Source of the DNA: an uncultured Flavobacteriales bacterium
GTDB lineage: Bacteria > Bacteroidota > Bacteroidia > Flavobacteriales_D > Crocinitomicaceae
NCBI GenBank assembly: GCA_905478665.1
Contig: CAJQJL010000048.1
Span: 1-64,000, forward strand
Direction: 5' to 3'
Length of the DNA stretch: 64,000 nt
The position numbers were made by a program, and so were the translations under genes. Below the pieces are notes generated by a model. The model was not told the origin of the DNA, made no database searches, and saw only the letters and a program-made list of their open reading frames with translations. Shown here piece by piece: positions 42,010 through 51,799 of this stretch; position 1 is the first letter of the stretch, and each line of letters begins with the position of its first letter.

Positions 42010-43134
42010 ATGATCCCACGCATCCAAAAACAAACAATTCAGGATAAGCTTCAGACAAACAAATTGTTGTTTATTCAAGGGCCAAGAAAGGTCGGAAAAA
42101 GAAGCTTGATTGAGGAAATATTTCAAGAGATAAATGAAGAATATTCCTTGCTAGATTGTTCCGTAAAACGAACAAAAAAGTCACTTGAAAACGAACCAGA
42201 TCAGTTAGAGAATGTGGGTAAATATGTCGTGCTTTATGAAGCGCAGTATTTGAAAAATCTAAACCAACTTCTCGAAAATGTCCTCATGGGAAAAATTACA
42301 TCAACAGTAATCGTTGTCTGTTCTTTTGTTCCAAATGTTGAACCCGAATTAGTTGAGGCCATGCGAATGGAAGGTCTGGAAATAAATTTGTTCGCCCCGT
42401 CATTTTATGAATCGGCGCAGCATTTCGGACTTCCTGAAGAAGAACGATTGTTGGAAGAACGACTCATTTACGGGAATTACCCCGAAGTACTAGCGGATCT
42501 TCCTATGGCAGAAGTAACGCTTCGCGAGATTATTCAGGATGCCGTTTTTACCAATCTCAGTAGCAAAGAACGAATTAATAAAGGTGATAAGTTATTGCGA
42601 ATGCTTCAACTATTGGCATTTAACATAGGAGATACTGTTTCATACAATGATATCTCCGAGCGTTGCGGGCTAGACAATGAAACTGTAGAACGTTATATCA
42701 AATTGTTGGAAGATGCATTTCTGTTGTTTAGATTGCCTTCTTATTCCACGGATCAACGCTATGAGTTGAAAAAATCAAACATGGTGTACTTCGCTGATAA
42801 TGGCGTGCGGAATGTCTTGATCAGCAACTTTAATCCAACCTTTCTCCGAAATGACATGAATGAACTTTGGAGGAATTATGTCTTGGCCGAGCGGATCAAA
42901 TGGATGCGTATGCATCAGAGCAAAACGAAGGTTTATTTCTGGAAGACACATACACGACAGCAAATGGATTTTGTTGAACTGGACAATGATAAAATGCGGG
43001 CTTACAAAACGGACTGGGAAAAACGAAAAAAAGTGAAGTTCCCCAAGAGTTTTCAGGAGGCCTATCCACATGCTAAAATGTCAATACTGAACCGTTCAAC
43101 ATATTGGACTTTTCTAAGCCAAAAGAACGTATAA
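42010..43134 (+). CDS. AAA (DUF4143-type) ATPase with degenerate nucleotide site
   Basis: The product has 374 residues. The N-terminal AAA domain has a Walker-A-like GPRKVGKRS near residue 24. The usual Walker B 'IDEAQ' is replaced by LYEAQ near 76-80, losing the aspartate, and the sensor segment is also altered. The C-terminal part is the winged-helix plus DUF4143-like region (VSYNDISERCGLDNETVERYIKLLEDAFLL). Family members may bind DNA or partner proteins, but ATP hydrolysis looks doubtful here. Its stop overlaps the start of the AddB-like nuclease gene as TAATG, so the two are coupled. A role in recombination or repair with that nuclease is plausible. Confidence 0.8.
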   Translation: MIPRIQKQTIQDKLQTNKLLFIQGPRKVGKRSLIEEIFQEINEEYSLLDCSVKRTKKSLENEPDQLENVGKYVVLYEAQYLKNLNQLLENVLMGKITSTVIVVCSFVPNVEPELVEAMRMEGLEINLFAPSFYESAQHFGLPEEERLLEERLIYGNYPEVLADLPMAEVTLREIIQDAVFTNLSSKERINKGDKLLRMLQLLAFNIGDTVSYNDISERCGLDNETVERYIKLLEDAFLLFRLPSYSTDQRYELKKSNMVYFADNGVRNVLISNFNPTFLRNDMNELWRNYVLAERIKWMRMHQSKTKVYFWKTHTRQQMDFVELDNDKMRAYKTDWEKRKKVKFPKSFQEAYPHAKMSILNRSTYWTFLSQKNV

Positions 43135-45947
43135 TGACATTTATTAATCAAGTAGCGAAGCACATTCATGATCAGGATCTTTCATTGGAAGACCTGACGG
43201 TTATCTTGCCTTCAGAACGGGCTAAGAAATATTTGACAGCTGCGCTTTATCGCGCGTATAAAAGACCAATTCTGGCGCCTGAGATTACGACAATGGATCG
43301 TTGGGTAAAAGGGCACAGTCCTTTGGCGGTAATTGATAAGACCCGTGCACTAGTTCGTCTGTTTGAAGTCCAATTGAAAAATGCAAAAACGGAAGAGGAT
43401 CGATCGTTTGATGAATTTTTAAGTTGGGGTAATATCTTACTTTCTGACTTTGACGAAATCGATCGCTATTTTCTTGATCCCGTGAAAATATTTCGAAACC
43501 TGGCTTCCATTAAGGAAATAGAACAATGGAGTTTTGGTGAGGAAGAATTGACAGAAAGCCAGAAGCGGTTTATGGAATTTTGGGATCGACTTCCAGGATA
43601 TTACGGAGAATTAAACCTCTTGCTGGATAAATCTGGGAGTTGCTACGCTGGAAAAGCATTTCGTCATTTAGCAGCCAATATAAATGTGTTATTTGAAGAG
43701 AATAAAGAGAGACGATTTCTCTTCGCAGGATTTAATGCCTTATCGGCATCTGAAATACAGATCATTCGGCAATTAGAGCAAATGGGACGCGCAGAGACTT
43801 TCATTGATGCCGACTCCTATTACCTGAAAAATAAACAGCACGAAGCAGGTCGTTTTTTACGTGATTTATCAACCGCATTAGATGGAAAGCAATTGTCTTT
43901 TGTGCAGGACAAAATGCTTACAAAGCCTTTGTATGTCGAGATGATCGAATGTGCCCAAAATACAGGACAGGTAAAAACTGCATCTACCATCTTGGAAACT
44001 TCGACTCCCGAGCAAATTAACTCAACCTTATTGTTGCTCGCGGATGAATCCTTGATCGGTTCAATTATTAAAAATTTACCCAAAAAAATTGGGAAGGCGA
44101 ACATCACACTTGGACTGCCAATTCGAAATACCGCCATTCGAACATGGGTAGAATTGCTCTTTTCAATTCAGGAGAACAAGCGTCGCTTTAAAACGAAATC
44201 GATTTATTTTAATGATTTGCAAAGTTTCTGGAATCATCCTTTGCTGTTAGCGATTATTAATGAGGAGGAAAAGAAATCGTTGAGTCAAGTTGAACGCAAT
44301 ATAATCGCACAGAACAAGATTTTCCTAAATCCCAAGAACCTAGTTCTTGGTGACACAACTGATAAATTGCTCAAGATTTTAACTGAAGATTGGCAAAATG
44401 ACTGGTCTTTGGCGCTCAAAGGAATTCGCAAGATGAACAGAATCATTTTTGGTTTTCTTGGATCAGAATTCGACTTTGAAAAAGCCATCCTCGAATGCTT
44501 CGATAGAGCCTTGGTAGACTTTGAGAATATAGTGAACGAAGGACTTCCAGAAATGAGTTTAAAATCATTCAAGCAATTGTTCAATCAACATTGGGGAATG
44601 AAGAGCATTGCATATCATGGAAACCCAACAGATGGTTTGCAAATCATGGGATTGCTGGAAACGCGTGCACTCGATTTCAAGCGAATTATTTGTGTTGGAA
44701 TGAATGAGGGGCAACTTCCACCCACCAATCAAATGCAAACAATAATCCCCATGGATTTACGACGTGCATTTGGGTTACCTACTCCACGAGAGAAGCAGGG
44801 CTTGTTCGCACATCACTTCTATCGGCTCCTTCATGCTTGCGAGGAGTTGTACGTAACGTATAACAGTGCTGATGAGTCAATAGGTAGCAATGAACCAAGT
44901 CGGTACTTGATGCAACTAGAACTGGAATTGAGTAGAATCAATCCAAATGTTATCGTCAAGAAGAGGATTTACTCGCTTGTTGAGGTAAGGGACACCGTCC
45001 AACATGAAATTTTGAAGACTCCTGAAATTCAACAACGGCTCGATGAATTGCTCGAGAAGTCCACGTCCGCGTCCATGTTAAAGAAATATTTGGCCTGCCC
45101 GCTCGATTTTTATTTCAGGTATGTGATGGATTTTGGGGAAGAAGACAGTGTAGAGGAAGAAATTGAGAACAGCACTTTTGGGACATTCATTCACGATACC
45201 CTGGAAGAACTTTATACACCATTTGCACAAACAGACGCTGAAGGAGTTAAGAAGAGTCCAAGTCCTCCTGCAATAACTTCGATAGATGTTGAGCAGATGC
45301 TAAAGCGTTTTAAGTTGATTTTGCGGAAACAATTCATGCAGCATTTCCACAATGATGAAGAAGCATTCACGAAGGGGAAGAATTTACTTTCTTATCAAAT
45401 GGCTATTGAATTAACCGAACGCTTCTTAAAAACGGAAGTCGAATTTCTTTCTCAGCAAACGGAACCTGTTTTTATCGAAGCACTTGAACAAGAGTATTCG
45501 GCACTTGTTCCTATCGAAGTGAATGGAATGACCAAGCAAGTAAATTTGCGCGGCTTCATTGATCGAGTTGATCGAATAGGAGACAAAATTCGCATCATCG
45601 ATTACAAATCAGGAAAAGTCAATGACAATGATGTACAGTTCCGTTCGAAGGATCTGGATGAAGAAACAATTGTAGAGTCGCTGGGGGTGCGAAAACACCT
45701 TTTACAGTTAATTCAATATGGATTTCTTTATCATCAAAAGCATGGTGCTGTGCCAGAATCAAGCATTATTTCGTTTATCTCTGGAAAGAATAAGCCATTC
45801 ACCCTCGACACGAAAAAAATGGAGTTGGATGAAGTGATTCTAAACTACCCGAATTATGTAGGGATGATTTTATCGGAGATGTTTGATGCCGAAATTCCAT
45901 TCACACATACAACCCAGCACTTTTCTTATTGTCAGTATTGCGAGTAA
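43134..45947 (+). CDS. AddB-like PD-(D/E)XK exonuclease
   Basis: The product has 937 residues. The ATG at 43134 is preferred over an in-frame TTG ten codons upstream because it makes a TAATG overlap with the ATPase stop. The N-terminal ~300 residues resemble the inactivated helicase half of AddB/RexB proteins, with LTVILPSERAKKYLTAAL at the start. The C-terminal nuclease has GFIDRVDRI, then IRIIDYKSGKV, the PD-(D/E)XK core. Cysteines in YLACPLDFYFRYV and in the terminal FSYCQYCE may hold an iron-sulfur cluster. One of the four usual cysteines is not seen. Such enzymes process DNA ends in recombinational repair with an AddA-like helicase, which is not in the window. Confidence 0.88.
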   Translation: MTFINQVAKHIHDQDLSLEDLTVILPSERAKKYLTAALYRAYKRPILAPEITTMDRWVKGHSPLAVIDKTRALVRLFEVQLKNAKTEEDRSFDEFLSWGNILLSDFDEIDRYFLDPVKIFRNLASIKEIEQWSFGEEELTESQKRFMEFWDRLPGYYGELNLLLDKSGSCYAGKAFRHLAANINVLFEENKERRFLFAGFNALSASEIQIIRQLEQMGRAETFIDADSYYLKNKQHEAGRFLRDLSTALDGKQLSFVQDKMLTKPLYVEMIECAQNTGQVKTASTILETSTPEQINSTLLLLADESLIGSIIKNLPKKIGKANITLGLPIRNTAIRTWVELLFSIQENKRRFKTKSIYFNDLQSFWNHPLLLAIINEEEKKSLSQVERNIIAQNKIFLNPKNLVLGDTTDKLLKILTEDWQNDWSLALKGIRKMNRIIFGFLGSEFDFEKAILECFDRALVDFENIVNEGLPEMSLKSFKQLFNQHWGMKSIAYHGNPTDGLQIMGLLETRALDFKRIICVGMNEGQLPPTNQMQTIIPMDLRRAFGLPTPREKQGLFAHHFYRLLHACEELYVTYNSADESIGSNEPSRYLMQLELELSRINPNVIVKKRIYSLVEVRDTVQHEILKTPEIQQRLDELLEKSTSASMLKKYLACPLDFYFRYVMDFGEEDSVEEEIENSTFGTFIHDTLEELYTPFAQTDAEGVKKSPSPPAITSIDVEQMLKRFKLILRKQFMQHFHNDEEAFTKGKNLLSYQMAIELTERFLKTEVEFLSQQTEPVFIEALEQEYSALVPIEVNGMTKQVNLRGFIDRVDRIGDKIRIIDYKSGKVNDNDVQFRSKDLDEETIVESLGVRKHLLQLIQYGFLYHQKHGAVPESSIISFISGKNKPFTLDTKKMELDEVILNYPNYVGMILSEMFDAEIPFTHTTQHFSYCQYCE

Positions 45948-45959
45948 TTAGCTAAGGGA

Positions 45960-47837
45960 TTATCTGCTTTTGTAATCCTCGTAGAGCACATTCAATAAGG
46001 CGTGACATTTTTTAATTTCCAGCTTTTCGCTCTTGGAATCGAAGGTGTTTTGAAGCGTTTGTTTTAATTCGACTGCATGAGTGGTTCTTCCTTTGGGCGT
46101 TATCCAACCATAGCCATTTGTTAGAATAGTAAACAAGGCGAATTCGGGGCATTTTGGATTAAGTAAATCTTTACTCCAAGGATATTTGCTGATATCTCTA
46201 TTCATTTGATTCATCACCGTTGCAGCAATATCTGCTTGAGAACCAATTTTATCTATTCGTACGCCTTTGTATTCATCTTTGAGAGGTTCGCCCCAAAGAA
46301 GTAAGGGAATTCGATAGAAGTCACTGTCATACATGTTTTGTGTTTTTGGTGTATGGTGACTGTGGTCTGCGACGAATATAAACAAGGTATTTTCATACCA
46401 ATCTTCTTTCTTGCACTGTTCAATAAACTTACCTAGAGATTCATCGGCGTAAATCAATGAGTTCATAAAGGGTGCTTCAATGCCTGTCCATGTTTGGTTT
46501 TTCGTTTTTGGTTGATCGAAAGGAGAATGCGTGCTTCCAGTGAAGCCACAATGCATAAATTTGCCCTGCGTTGCGTTAATTCGTATGAGCAGCTGTCGAT
46601 ATAAATCTTCATCATAGAAATTAAGTTTACCTCTTTCAATATTACTTGGGAAGCCATTTTCATCCGTTACGTCATCAAAGCCATGATCCATGAAATAACC
46701 TCCAATATTGCCGTATTTGAGATCCCCACTAAAAATATAGTGCGAGGAATAGCCAGAGGTAGCGAGGTCCTGATTCAGTGTAGGCAACTTCCTATGTTTT
46801 TCTGGACGTGCAGATATTGAAAGCCCTGGAATGGCCAACATCCCACCAAAAATACTGGAATTCCCAATTTCTGAACGTGTTCCAGTTGCATAAATGTTTG
46901 TAAACAAAACCCCCTCGGAAGCAAGTTTGTCAAAGTGATTCGTAGCGCCTTTTGTTTCACTTAAACAACCAATTGCTTCGGCGCTCCAGCTTTCCATAAT
47001 GATCATGACAATGTTTGGACTTTTGTTGTCTAATATGCGAACATCATGTTCACGCGGATAGTCGTATAATTGAGTAACCAACTCATTCGCTTCATCCATG
47101 TCAATTTTCGGAAGAGACGCCGCAATGTCGATCTTGTTGTATAGTGCGTAGCTATTCCCAAAGAAGTAGGTTGAATTAACTGCCAGATCATTGGCCAGGT
47201 GATTATTAGAGAAATAGGCTGAATCTATATTGATAGGGATTTGCTGAAACCCACCTCTTCCGAGAATGATAAAGGGAATCATGAAAACGCTCATTCCAAC
47301 AATAGCAACGGGCACACGATATCCTATTTTCAAGCGTGTTTGAGGCGCTTGAGCTTTAAATAGCCAGCGTAACATTCTCCACCCGAAAACAACTTCGAGA
47401 ATAGAGTATATAAAGAACCAGATTGTCATACTGTAATCTGCCGAACGGAACATTTCATCTGGATTAGACAAATGCATGAATACACGTGAAGTCAATTTGT
47501 GCTTCCATTCAGTATATGCATTGATTTCACCAGAGTGAATAAATGAGACTAATACCACTTCTGTCATCATAGTGACGACAAATATTCGATAGGTCCATTT
47601 TGCTGGTTTGACAAAGCAGAGAGCCAATGTTATCAATGGAAGGATACTGAGAAAAGCGCCTGTTGCCAAGTCAAGACGAAATGAATAAACGAAGGTTAGA
47701 AACCAATCGCCCCAAGAGACGGTATTGAAACTCTCCCAGTGGTGAATGGAAAAAAGGATGCGTTGAAAATCGAATACAAGTATCCAAAAAAGGAGAAGTT
47801 TTAGCGCTTGTAAAAAAGAGTGTTTCAGCGAATTCAT
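45960..47837 (-). CDS. LtaS-like membrane sulfatase/phosphoglycerol transferase
   Basis: The product has 625 residues. Five membrane helices fill residues ~10-225. The extracytoplasmic sulfatase-type domain follows, with the metal and active-site threonine segment ATGTRSEIGNSSIFGG near 300, ESWSAEAIG before it, and the metal histidines in FVADHSHHTP. Lipoteichoic-acid synthase relatives in Gram-negative bacteria transfer phosphoglycerol or phosphoethanolamine to envelope glycans, such as osmoregulated glucans or lipid A. Substrate cannot be told. It stands alone on the minus strand beside the convergent nuclease gene. Confidence 0.92.
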   Translation of the reverse strand: MNSLKHSFLQALKLLLFWILVFDFQRILFSIHHWESFNTVSWGDWFLTFVYSFRLDLATGAFLSILPLITLALCFVKPAKWTYRIFVVTMMTEVVLVSFIHSGEINAYTEWKHKLTSRVFMHLSNPDEMFRSADYSMTIWFFIYSILEVVFGWRMLRWLFKAQAPQTRLKIGYRVPVAIVGMSVFMIPFIILGRGGFQQIPINIDSAYFSNNHLANDLAVNSTYFFGNSYALYNKIDIAASLPKIDMDEANELVTQLYDYPREHDVRILDNKSPNIVMIIMESWSAEAIGCLSETKGATNHFDKLASEGVLFTNIYATGTRSEIGNSSIFGGMLAIPGLSISARPEKHRKLPTLNQDLATSGYSSHYIFSGDLKYGNIGGYFMDHGFDDVTDENGFPSNIERGKLNFYDEDLYRQLLIRINATQGKFMHCGFTGSTHSPFDQPKTKNQTWTGIEAPFMNSLIYADESLGKFIEQCKKEDWYENTLFIFVADHSHHTPKTQNMYDSDFYRIPLLLWGEPLKDEYKGVRIDKIGSQADIAATVMNQMNRDISKYPWSKDLLNPKCPEFALFTILTNGYGWITPKGRTTHAVELKQTLQNTFDSKSEKLEIKKCHALLNVLYEDYKSR

Positions 47838-48062
47838 ACGATATGCTTTGGTAAAAAGTACATAAAAGTATGGTGATCGTACTTTCTAGGGCGAAGAACG
47901 ACAAATTTTCTAAAATAGTTTAATGGAAACAAATGTTTTTGTTGTTTCACTTGTTCAAGGCGGGAAATGCGAGTAATTTCTGGTTGACACATGACAAATA
48001 AAGAGTTCTCTTATCTGTAGAAATGATTTAGGCTAGATTTTGGAAGAAAAAAATCAATGCAT

Positions 48063-48128
48063 AAAAAAACCTGAAAAGAGATCCAAAGATTGTCGTTAAA
48101 CAACCAAGAGGTAAGAACTCTTTTCAGG
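48063..48128 (-). ncRNA. Possible small RNA with large hairpin
   Basis: On the minus strand, CCTGAAAAGAG (48118-48128) pairs with CTCTTTTCAGG (48070-48080), then seven T. The 37-nt loop holds a second stem, TTGT-TTAACG-ACAA. The large loop and internal hairpin exceed a plain terminator, and no protein gene lies just upstream. 47838-48286 holds no other gene. A small RNA or leader is plausible but untested. Confidence 0.4.
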
Positions 48129-48234
48129 CACCTGCAAGGAAAATAAAACCAAAATATTGAACAAACCAGAATGTCAATATTTACCTACAAGACGCGTAAG
48201 TATTAAAAAAGGTTGGGTGAATTTGAAAAAAAAC

Positions 48235-48265
48235 AAAAACCCATTCCAAAATGGAACAGGTTTTT
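48235..48265. terminator. Imperfect terminator beside the 48287 gene
   Basis: AAAAACC...TTCC-AAAAT-GGAA...GGTTTTT forms an imperfect hairpin just after the stop of the minus-strand gene at 48287. It has A- and T-runs on either side, so it would act on either strand. Confidence 0.55.
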
Positions 48266-48286
48266 AAGAGACAAAAGCTCTATATC

Positions 48287-48646
48287 CTAGTACAACTCTT
48301 GCTTAAGAGCTGATCGGTAATCTTTAATTTCTTCACGATTAACTTTGTGATCTGCACGTACTAAAAGATTCAATAAGTACAAAAAGTTGTCGTTGTCCTC
48401 TATTTCGATAGGGTATTCGTTCTCTTCTTCGTCCTCCTCATATTGAGCTTGAACGTTGAACGCATTGTTCTCCGTAATAAACTCATATGAAAGTCTCAAA
48501 ACTTTGGTAACAAGAGGATCTTGCTCCTTTAGCGCGTATTCTCTCAATTCCTTGAGATCTTCAACTAAGTTTTTTGCTTTTAAACCGTCCTTTTCGACGT
48601 TTTTTATAATATCCTCTAACTTCTTGTTTGCTGCTGCAAGTTTCAT
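48287..48646 (-). CDS. Small acidic protein of unknown function
   Basis: The product is 119 residues from the ATG at 48646. A longer reading from 48700 adds residues (MIEVVYICKQG) with no clear ribosome site. It is helical and has a long amphipathic helix (LEDIIKNVEKDGLKAKNLV). It then has a Glu/Asp-rich loop (YEEDEEENEYPIEIED) and a C-terminal helix with basic residues. There is no signal peptide, so it is cytoplasmic. The family cannot be named from this. Confidence 0.65.
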   Translation of the reverse strand: MKLAAANKKLEDIIKNVEKDGLKAKNLVEDLKELREYALKEQDPLVTKVLRLSYEFITENNAFNVQAQYEEDEEENEYPIEIEDNDNFLYLLNLLVRADHKVNREEIKDYRSALKQELY

Positions 48647-48773
48647 ACGTAGCTTAAAATTTTCTTTCCCCTGCTTGCAAATGTAAACAACTTCAATCAA
48701 TATTCGCCCAACTCAGAAAAAACAATGGAGAAAATTACTAACACTCGTCATTTTTTAAAGCGAGATGAAACAT

Positions 48774-48781
48774 TACTTTTG
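48774..48781 (+). promoter_or_regulatory. -7-like promoter element for lysE-type gene
   Basis: TACTTTTG fits TAnnTTTG and lies 21 bases before the ATG at 48803. Confidence 0.45.
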
Positions 48782-48802
48782 TGCAAACAACATTCCGAAT
48801 AG

Positions 48803-49450
48803 ATGGATTTGATTTTAAAAGGTATCGTAACTGGGTTTATATTAAGTATAATGGTGGGCCCAGTTTTTTTCGTCCTTTTAGAGACAAGTATCCGAAAAGG
48901 AATTAAGGCAGCAATCGCATTCGATATTGGAGTTCTTGTCAACGATGCTGCGTACATCGCCGTTGCCTTTCTTTTTTACAATCAAGTTGAACAGCTGTCC
49001 GTTGGACAAGACAATTCAATATTGAGGCTTATCGGAGGGACATTGTTCGTCGGGTATGGCGTTTATAATTATTTCAAGAAAGTAGAAGGAATTAGGATTG
49101 AGACGGACGGCGCGAAAGCAGAGAGCATGAGGGGATATTTCTTGCTCGCACTAAAAGGCTTCCTCCTAAATCTTGCAAATCCAATGGTGGTTTTCTATTG
49201 GTTCAGTGTTATGACGTTAGGAGCTAAGGATGCTGCGGAGGGCGGTACAAGTTCTTCTATGTTCGTTTTTATCGCTTCGATTTTAATCACCTTCTTTTCC
49301 ATTGATTTGTTGAAAATTGTTGGAGCGAAGAGCTTGAGACCACTTGTTACAAAACGCTTATTGAAAATATTGAATAGGTTTATCGGAATTATTTTTGTTG
49401 TCTTCGGTGTGGTTTTGATCACTCAGGGAATACTTGGTTTTATGAAGTAA
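48803..49450 (+). CDS. LysE-family exporter
   Basis: This is a 215-residue inner-membrane transporter with about six helices. The family signature is near the N-terminus: VTGFILSIMVGPVFFVLLET, then RKGIKAAIAFDIGVLVNDAAY. The second half has LLNLANPMVVFYWFSV, typical of the inverted repeat. It exports amino acids or related solutes by proton exchange, and the substrate cannot be read from the sequence. It is followed by the YwqK-type gene at 38 bp, but the functions appear unrelated. Confidence 0.92.
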   Translation: MDLILKGIVTGFILSIMVGPVFFVLLETSIRKGIKAAIAFDIGVLVNDAAYIAVAFLFYNQVEQLSVGQDNSILRLIGGTLFVGYGVYNYFKKVEGIRIETDGAKAESMRGYFLLALKGFLLNLANPMVVFYWFSVMTLGAKDAAEGGTSSSMFVFIASILITFFSIDLLKIVGAKSLRPLVTKRLLKILNRFIGIIFVVFGVVLITQGILGFMK

Positions 49451-49487
49451 CCTAGTAGAATTTTTTAGTTATAGATAGAAATACTCA

Positions 49488-51203
49488 ATGATAAAGACGC
49501 TTTCATTCATCGCCTTAATGCTCGTTTCATTCGCTTTCCATGCGCAAGAAATTGTAAAGGAAGAACTCTCTAAACAGAAGCAAACGTATTGGGATTTTAA
49601 TAAAACGCAGATCCAGTCACGTGGTAAGTGTTATGTTGATCCGCTCGTTGGAGAAACCGAAGATGAGCATGGAAAATGGATCTACTATGATCGCCTTGGA
49701 GAAATAGAAGAGGTGCGCCATTACTACAAAGGAATGTTATCTGGTAAGGTAACGATGTTCTATCCAAATGGAAAAAAACGGCAAGAAGGATTTTTTAAAT
49801 GGGACCTTCAGGATAGCATTTATATGGAATGGTTTGAAACTGGTCACGTGAAGGTTGAAGGCGAATATGCCATGGGTGAAGCAGTGAGCCATTGGAAATA
49901 CTATTACCGAGATGGAAGATTGAAATCAGTCGAAGAAACGAAAGGTGAGGACAACTATTTGTGGGAATTTTATCTGCCAGATTCATTGCATACGCAGACA
50001 ATCAACGAAGGAGAAGGAGAGCTTACAACGTTCTATACGACTGGTGCAGTTAAGGAGTGGTACAATTATAAAAGTGGGTTGAAGGATGGTCAGTTTGAAG
50101 AATTGAGTATTTACGGATATCCGACGCTTAAAGGATCATTTAAAGAGGGAGAGAAAGACGGAGAATGGGAGTATGCATATTACACGGGAGACAAGGAAAA
50201 GATCAGTAATTATAAAGATGGAGTGCTGGACGGGAAGTACCAATATTTTTATGATAACGGAGAGCTTAATGTAAACGGACAGTACAAGAACGGAAACAAA
50301 GAAGGTGAATGGGTTTGGTATACGAACAAAGGAACCCGAGATATGCAAGGATCTTTTACGGAAGGCGCTCAGCATGGAGATTGGACTTATTGGTTTCCGA
50401 CAGGAGAGATCTCGTATTATGCAAAATATGATGCTGACAAGCGAACAGGACAGTGGACGTACTTCTACCTCAACGGGAAGAAATTTAAAGAAGGGACTTT
50501 TGATAATGACCTTAAAAATGGTGAATGGAAAACATGGTATGAGGACGAAACATTGTTGATGGAAGGATCATACCTGAATGGAAAAGAAGATGGTGAATGG
50601 AATAACTACTGGGAAAGTGGTGATCTGAAAAACAAAGCAACTTTCAAATCGGGTAAATTGGATGGTGAGTGGCAATCACATTTTCCAAATGGAAAACCCC
50701 ACGTTATAGGTGAGTATTCGGATGATCTTAAGATTGGTGAATGGCAAACATTTTTTGACAACGGAAAGCCAAAGGACATTGTGACCTACAAGGTGTTTAA
50801 GAAAAAGTCTAAGGTGGAGTCATTGATGAAAGGACACGTTACCATGGAAAGCAAATTACATGGTCACTCCATCTCTTATTCTGACAAAGATTTCCGCATG
50901 ACCGAAGAAGGGAATTACAAAGAAGGGTTGAAAGATGGCGAGTGGACCGCCTATCATCCAGGAGGGAAAATGGCCGCTGTTGTTTCCAATTATAAGGATG
51001 GAAAATTGGACGGAACGATGAAACAATACAGCCGTAGAGGTAAATTGATGTCATCGATTGATTACAAGGATGGTCTTAAGCACGGAAGCTTCAAGGTCTA
51101 TGACAAGCGTGGCAAAGTAGTTAATGAGCGTAAGTATGAATTCGGGATGCAAATAATTGAAGGACGCACAAACTCATCAGGGTCGTTTACTCCAGGAGGG
51201 TGA
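49488..51203 (+). CDS. Secreted YwqK/MORN-like repeat protein
   Basis: The product has 571 residues and a signal peptide (IKTLSFIALMLVSFAFHAQ). It is made of about eighteen units of roughly 22 residues, each with a core like NGEWKTWYEDETLLMEGSY: a glycine, WxxYxxxG, and a lysine-rich turn. This is the YwqK family (MORN-variant) repeat, which makes a beta-rich elongated domain. Such proteins are abundant in Bacteroidota and are often named antitoxin-like, but no toxin is nearby and a surface binding role is more likely. The C-terminus ends in SSGSFTPGG without a T9SS domain. Confidence 0.85.
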   Translation: MIKTLSFIALMLVSFAFHAQEIVKEELSKQKQTYWDFNKTQIQSRGKCYVDPLVGETEDEHGKWIYYDRLGEIEEVRHYYKGMLSGKVTMFYPNGKKRQEGFFKWDLQDSIYMEWFETGHVKVEGEYAMGEAVSHWKYYYRDGRLKSVEETKGEDNYLWEFYLPDSLHTQTINEGEGELTTFYTTGAVKEWYNYKSGLKDGQFEELSIYGYPTLKGSFKEGEKDGEWEYAYYTGDKEKISNYKDGVLDGKYQYFYDNGELNVNGQYKNGNKEGEWVWYTNKGTRDMQGSFTEGAQHGDWTYWFPTGEISYYAKYDADKRTGQWTYFYLNGKKFKEGTFDNDLKNGEWKTWYEDETLLMEGSYLNGKEDGEWNNYWESGDLKNKATFKSGKLDGEWQSHFPNGKPHVIGEYSDDLKIGEWQTFFDNGKPKDIVTYKVFKKKSKVESLMKGHVTMESKLHGHSISYSDKDFRMTEEGNYKEGLKDGEWTAYHPGGKMAAVVSNYKDGKLDGTMKQYSRRGKLMSSIDYKDGLKHGSFKVYDKRGKVVNERKYEFGMQIIEGRTNSSGSFTPGG

Positions 51204-51797
51204 TTACCCGAACAGCACCTTAACATTTGTAGTAAACAGCTTAATCGCAATAGCGAGCAGAATAATACCAAACACCTTTTTAAGAATCGCAATTCCGCCT
51301 TCACCGAGTAATTTTTCAATTACTTTGGTCAGCTTCAATACTAGAAAGACGATTAGGATATTTATAAAAATGGCGATCAGAATATTGATCTGAGAATATT
51401 CCGCACGAAGTGAAATAATAGATGTCATTGAGCCAGCCCCAGCTATTATTGGAAATGCCAATGGCACAACGCTTGCGGTCTTTCCACTAACTTCATCACG
51501 GAATAAGTGCAATCCCATAATCATCTCTAGCGACATCGCAAACAGGATTAACGAACCCGCAACTGCAAAGGCTTCCACCTCAACACCAAAAAGGCCGAGA
51601 ATGCTTTCTCCCAAAATGAGAAACAAAACCATGATTACGAGCGAAACAACACTTGCACGCAAGGCATGAATTTCACCTGCTTGCTCCTTAAGTTTGATAA
51701 TTATTGGAATTGAACCAACAATGTCAACTACAGCAAACAATACCATTGTTGCCTTGAATATTTCTATCCATCTAAACTCTGAAAAAAAAGTTCCCAT
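51204..51797 (-). CDS. MarC-family membrane protein
   Basis: This 197-residue protein has about six membrane helices of the MarC/NAAT type (FKATMVLFAVVDIVGSIPIII, and later VPLAFPIIAGAGSMTSIISL, a conserved segment). The family has no confirmed function despite early links to antibiotic resistance. It starts 2 bp after the stop of purN and is co-transcribed with it. Its stop is adjacent to the stop of the convergent YwqK-type gene, leaving no room for a terminator between them. Confidence 0.9.
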   Translation of the reverse strand: MGTFFSEFRWIEIFKATMVLFAVVDIVGSIPIIIKLKEQAGEIHALRASVVSLVIMVLFLILGESILGLFGVEVEAFAVAGSLILFAMSLEMIMGLHLFRDEVSGKTASVVPLAFPIIAGAGSMTSIISLRAEYSQINILIAIFINILIVFLVLKLTKVIEKLLGEGGIAILKKVFGIILLAIAIKLFTTNVKVLFG

Positions 51798-51799
51798 AA

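Noticed and set aside
43104-43133. TTG start for the AddB-like nuclease
   Set aside because: The ATG at 43134 overlaps the ATPase stop as TAATG, a more usual arrangement.
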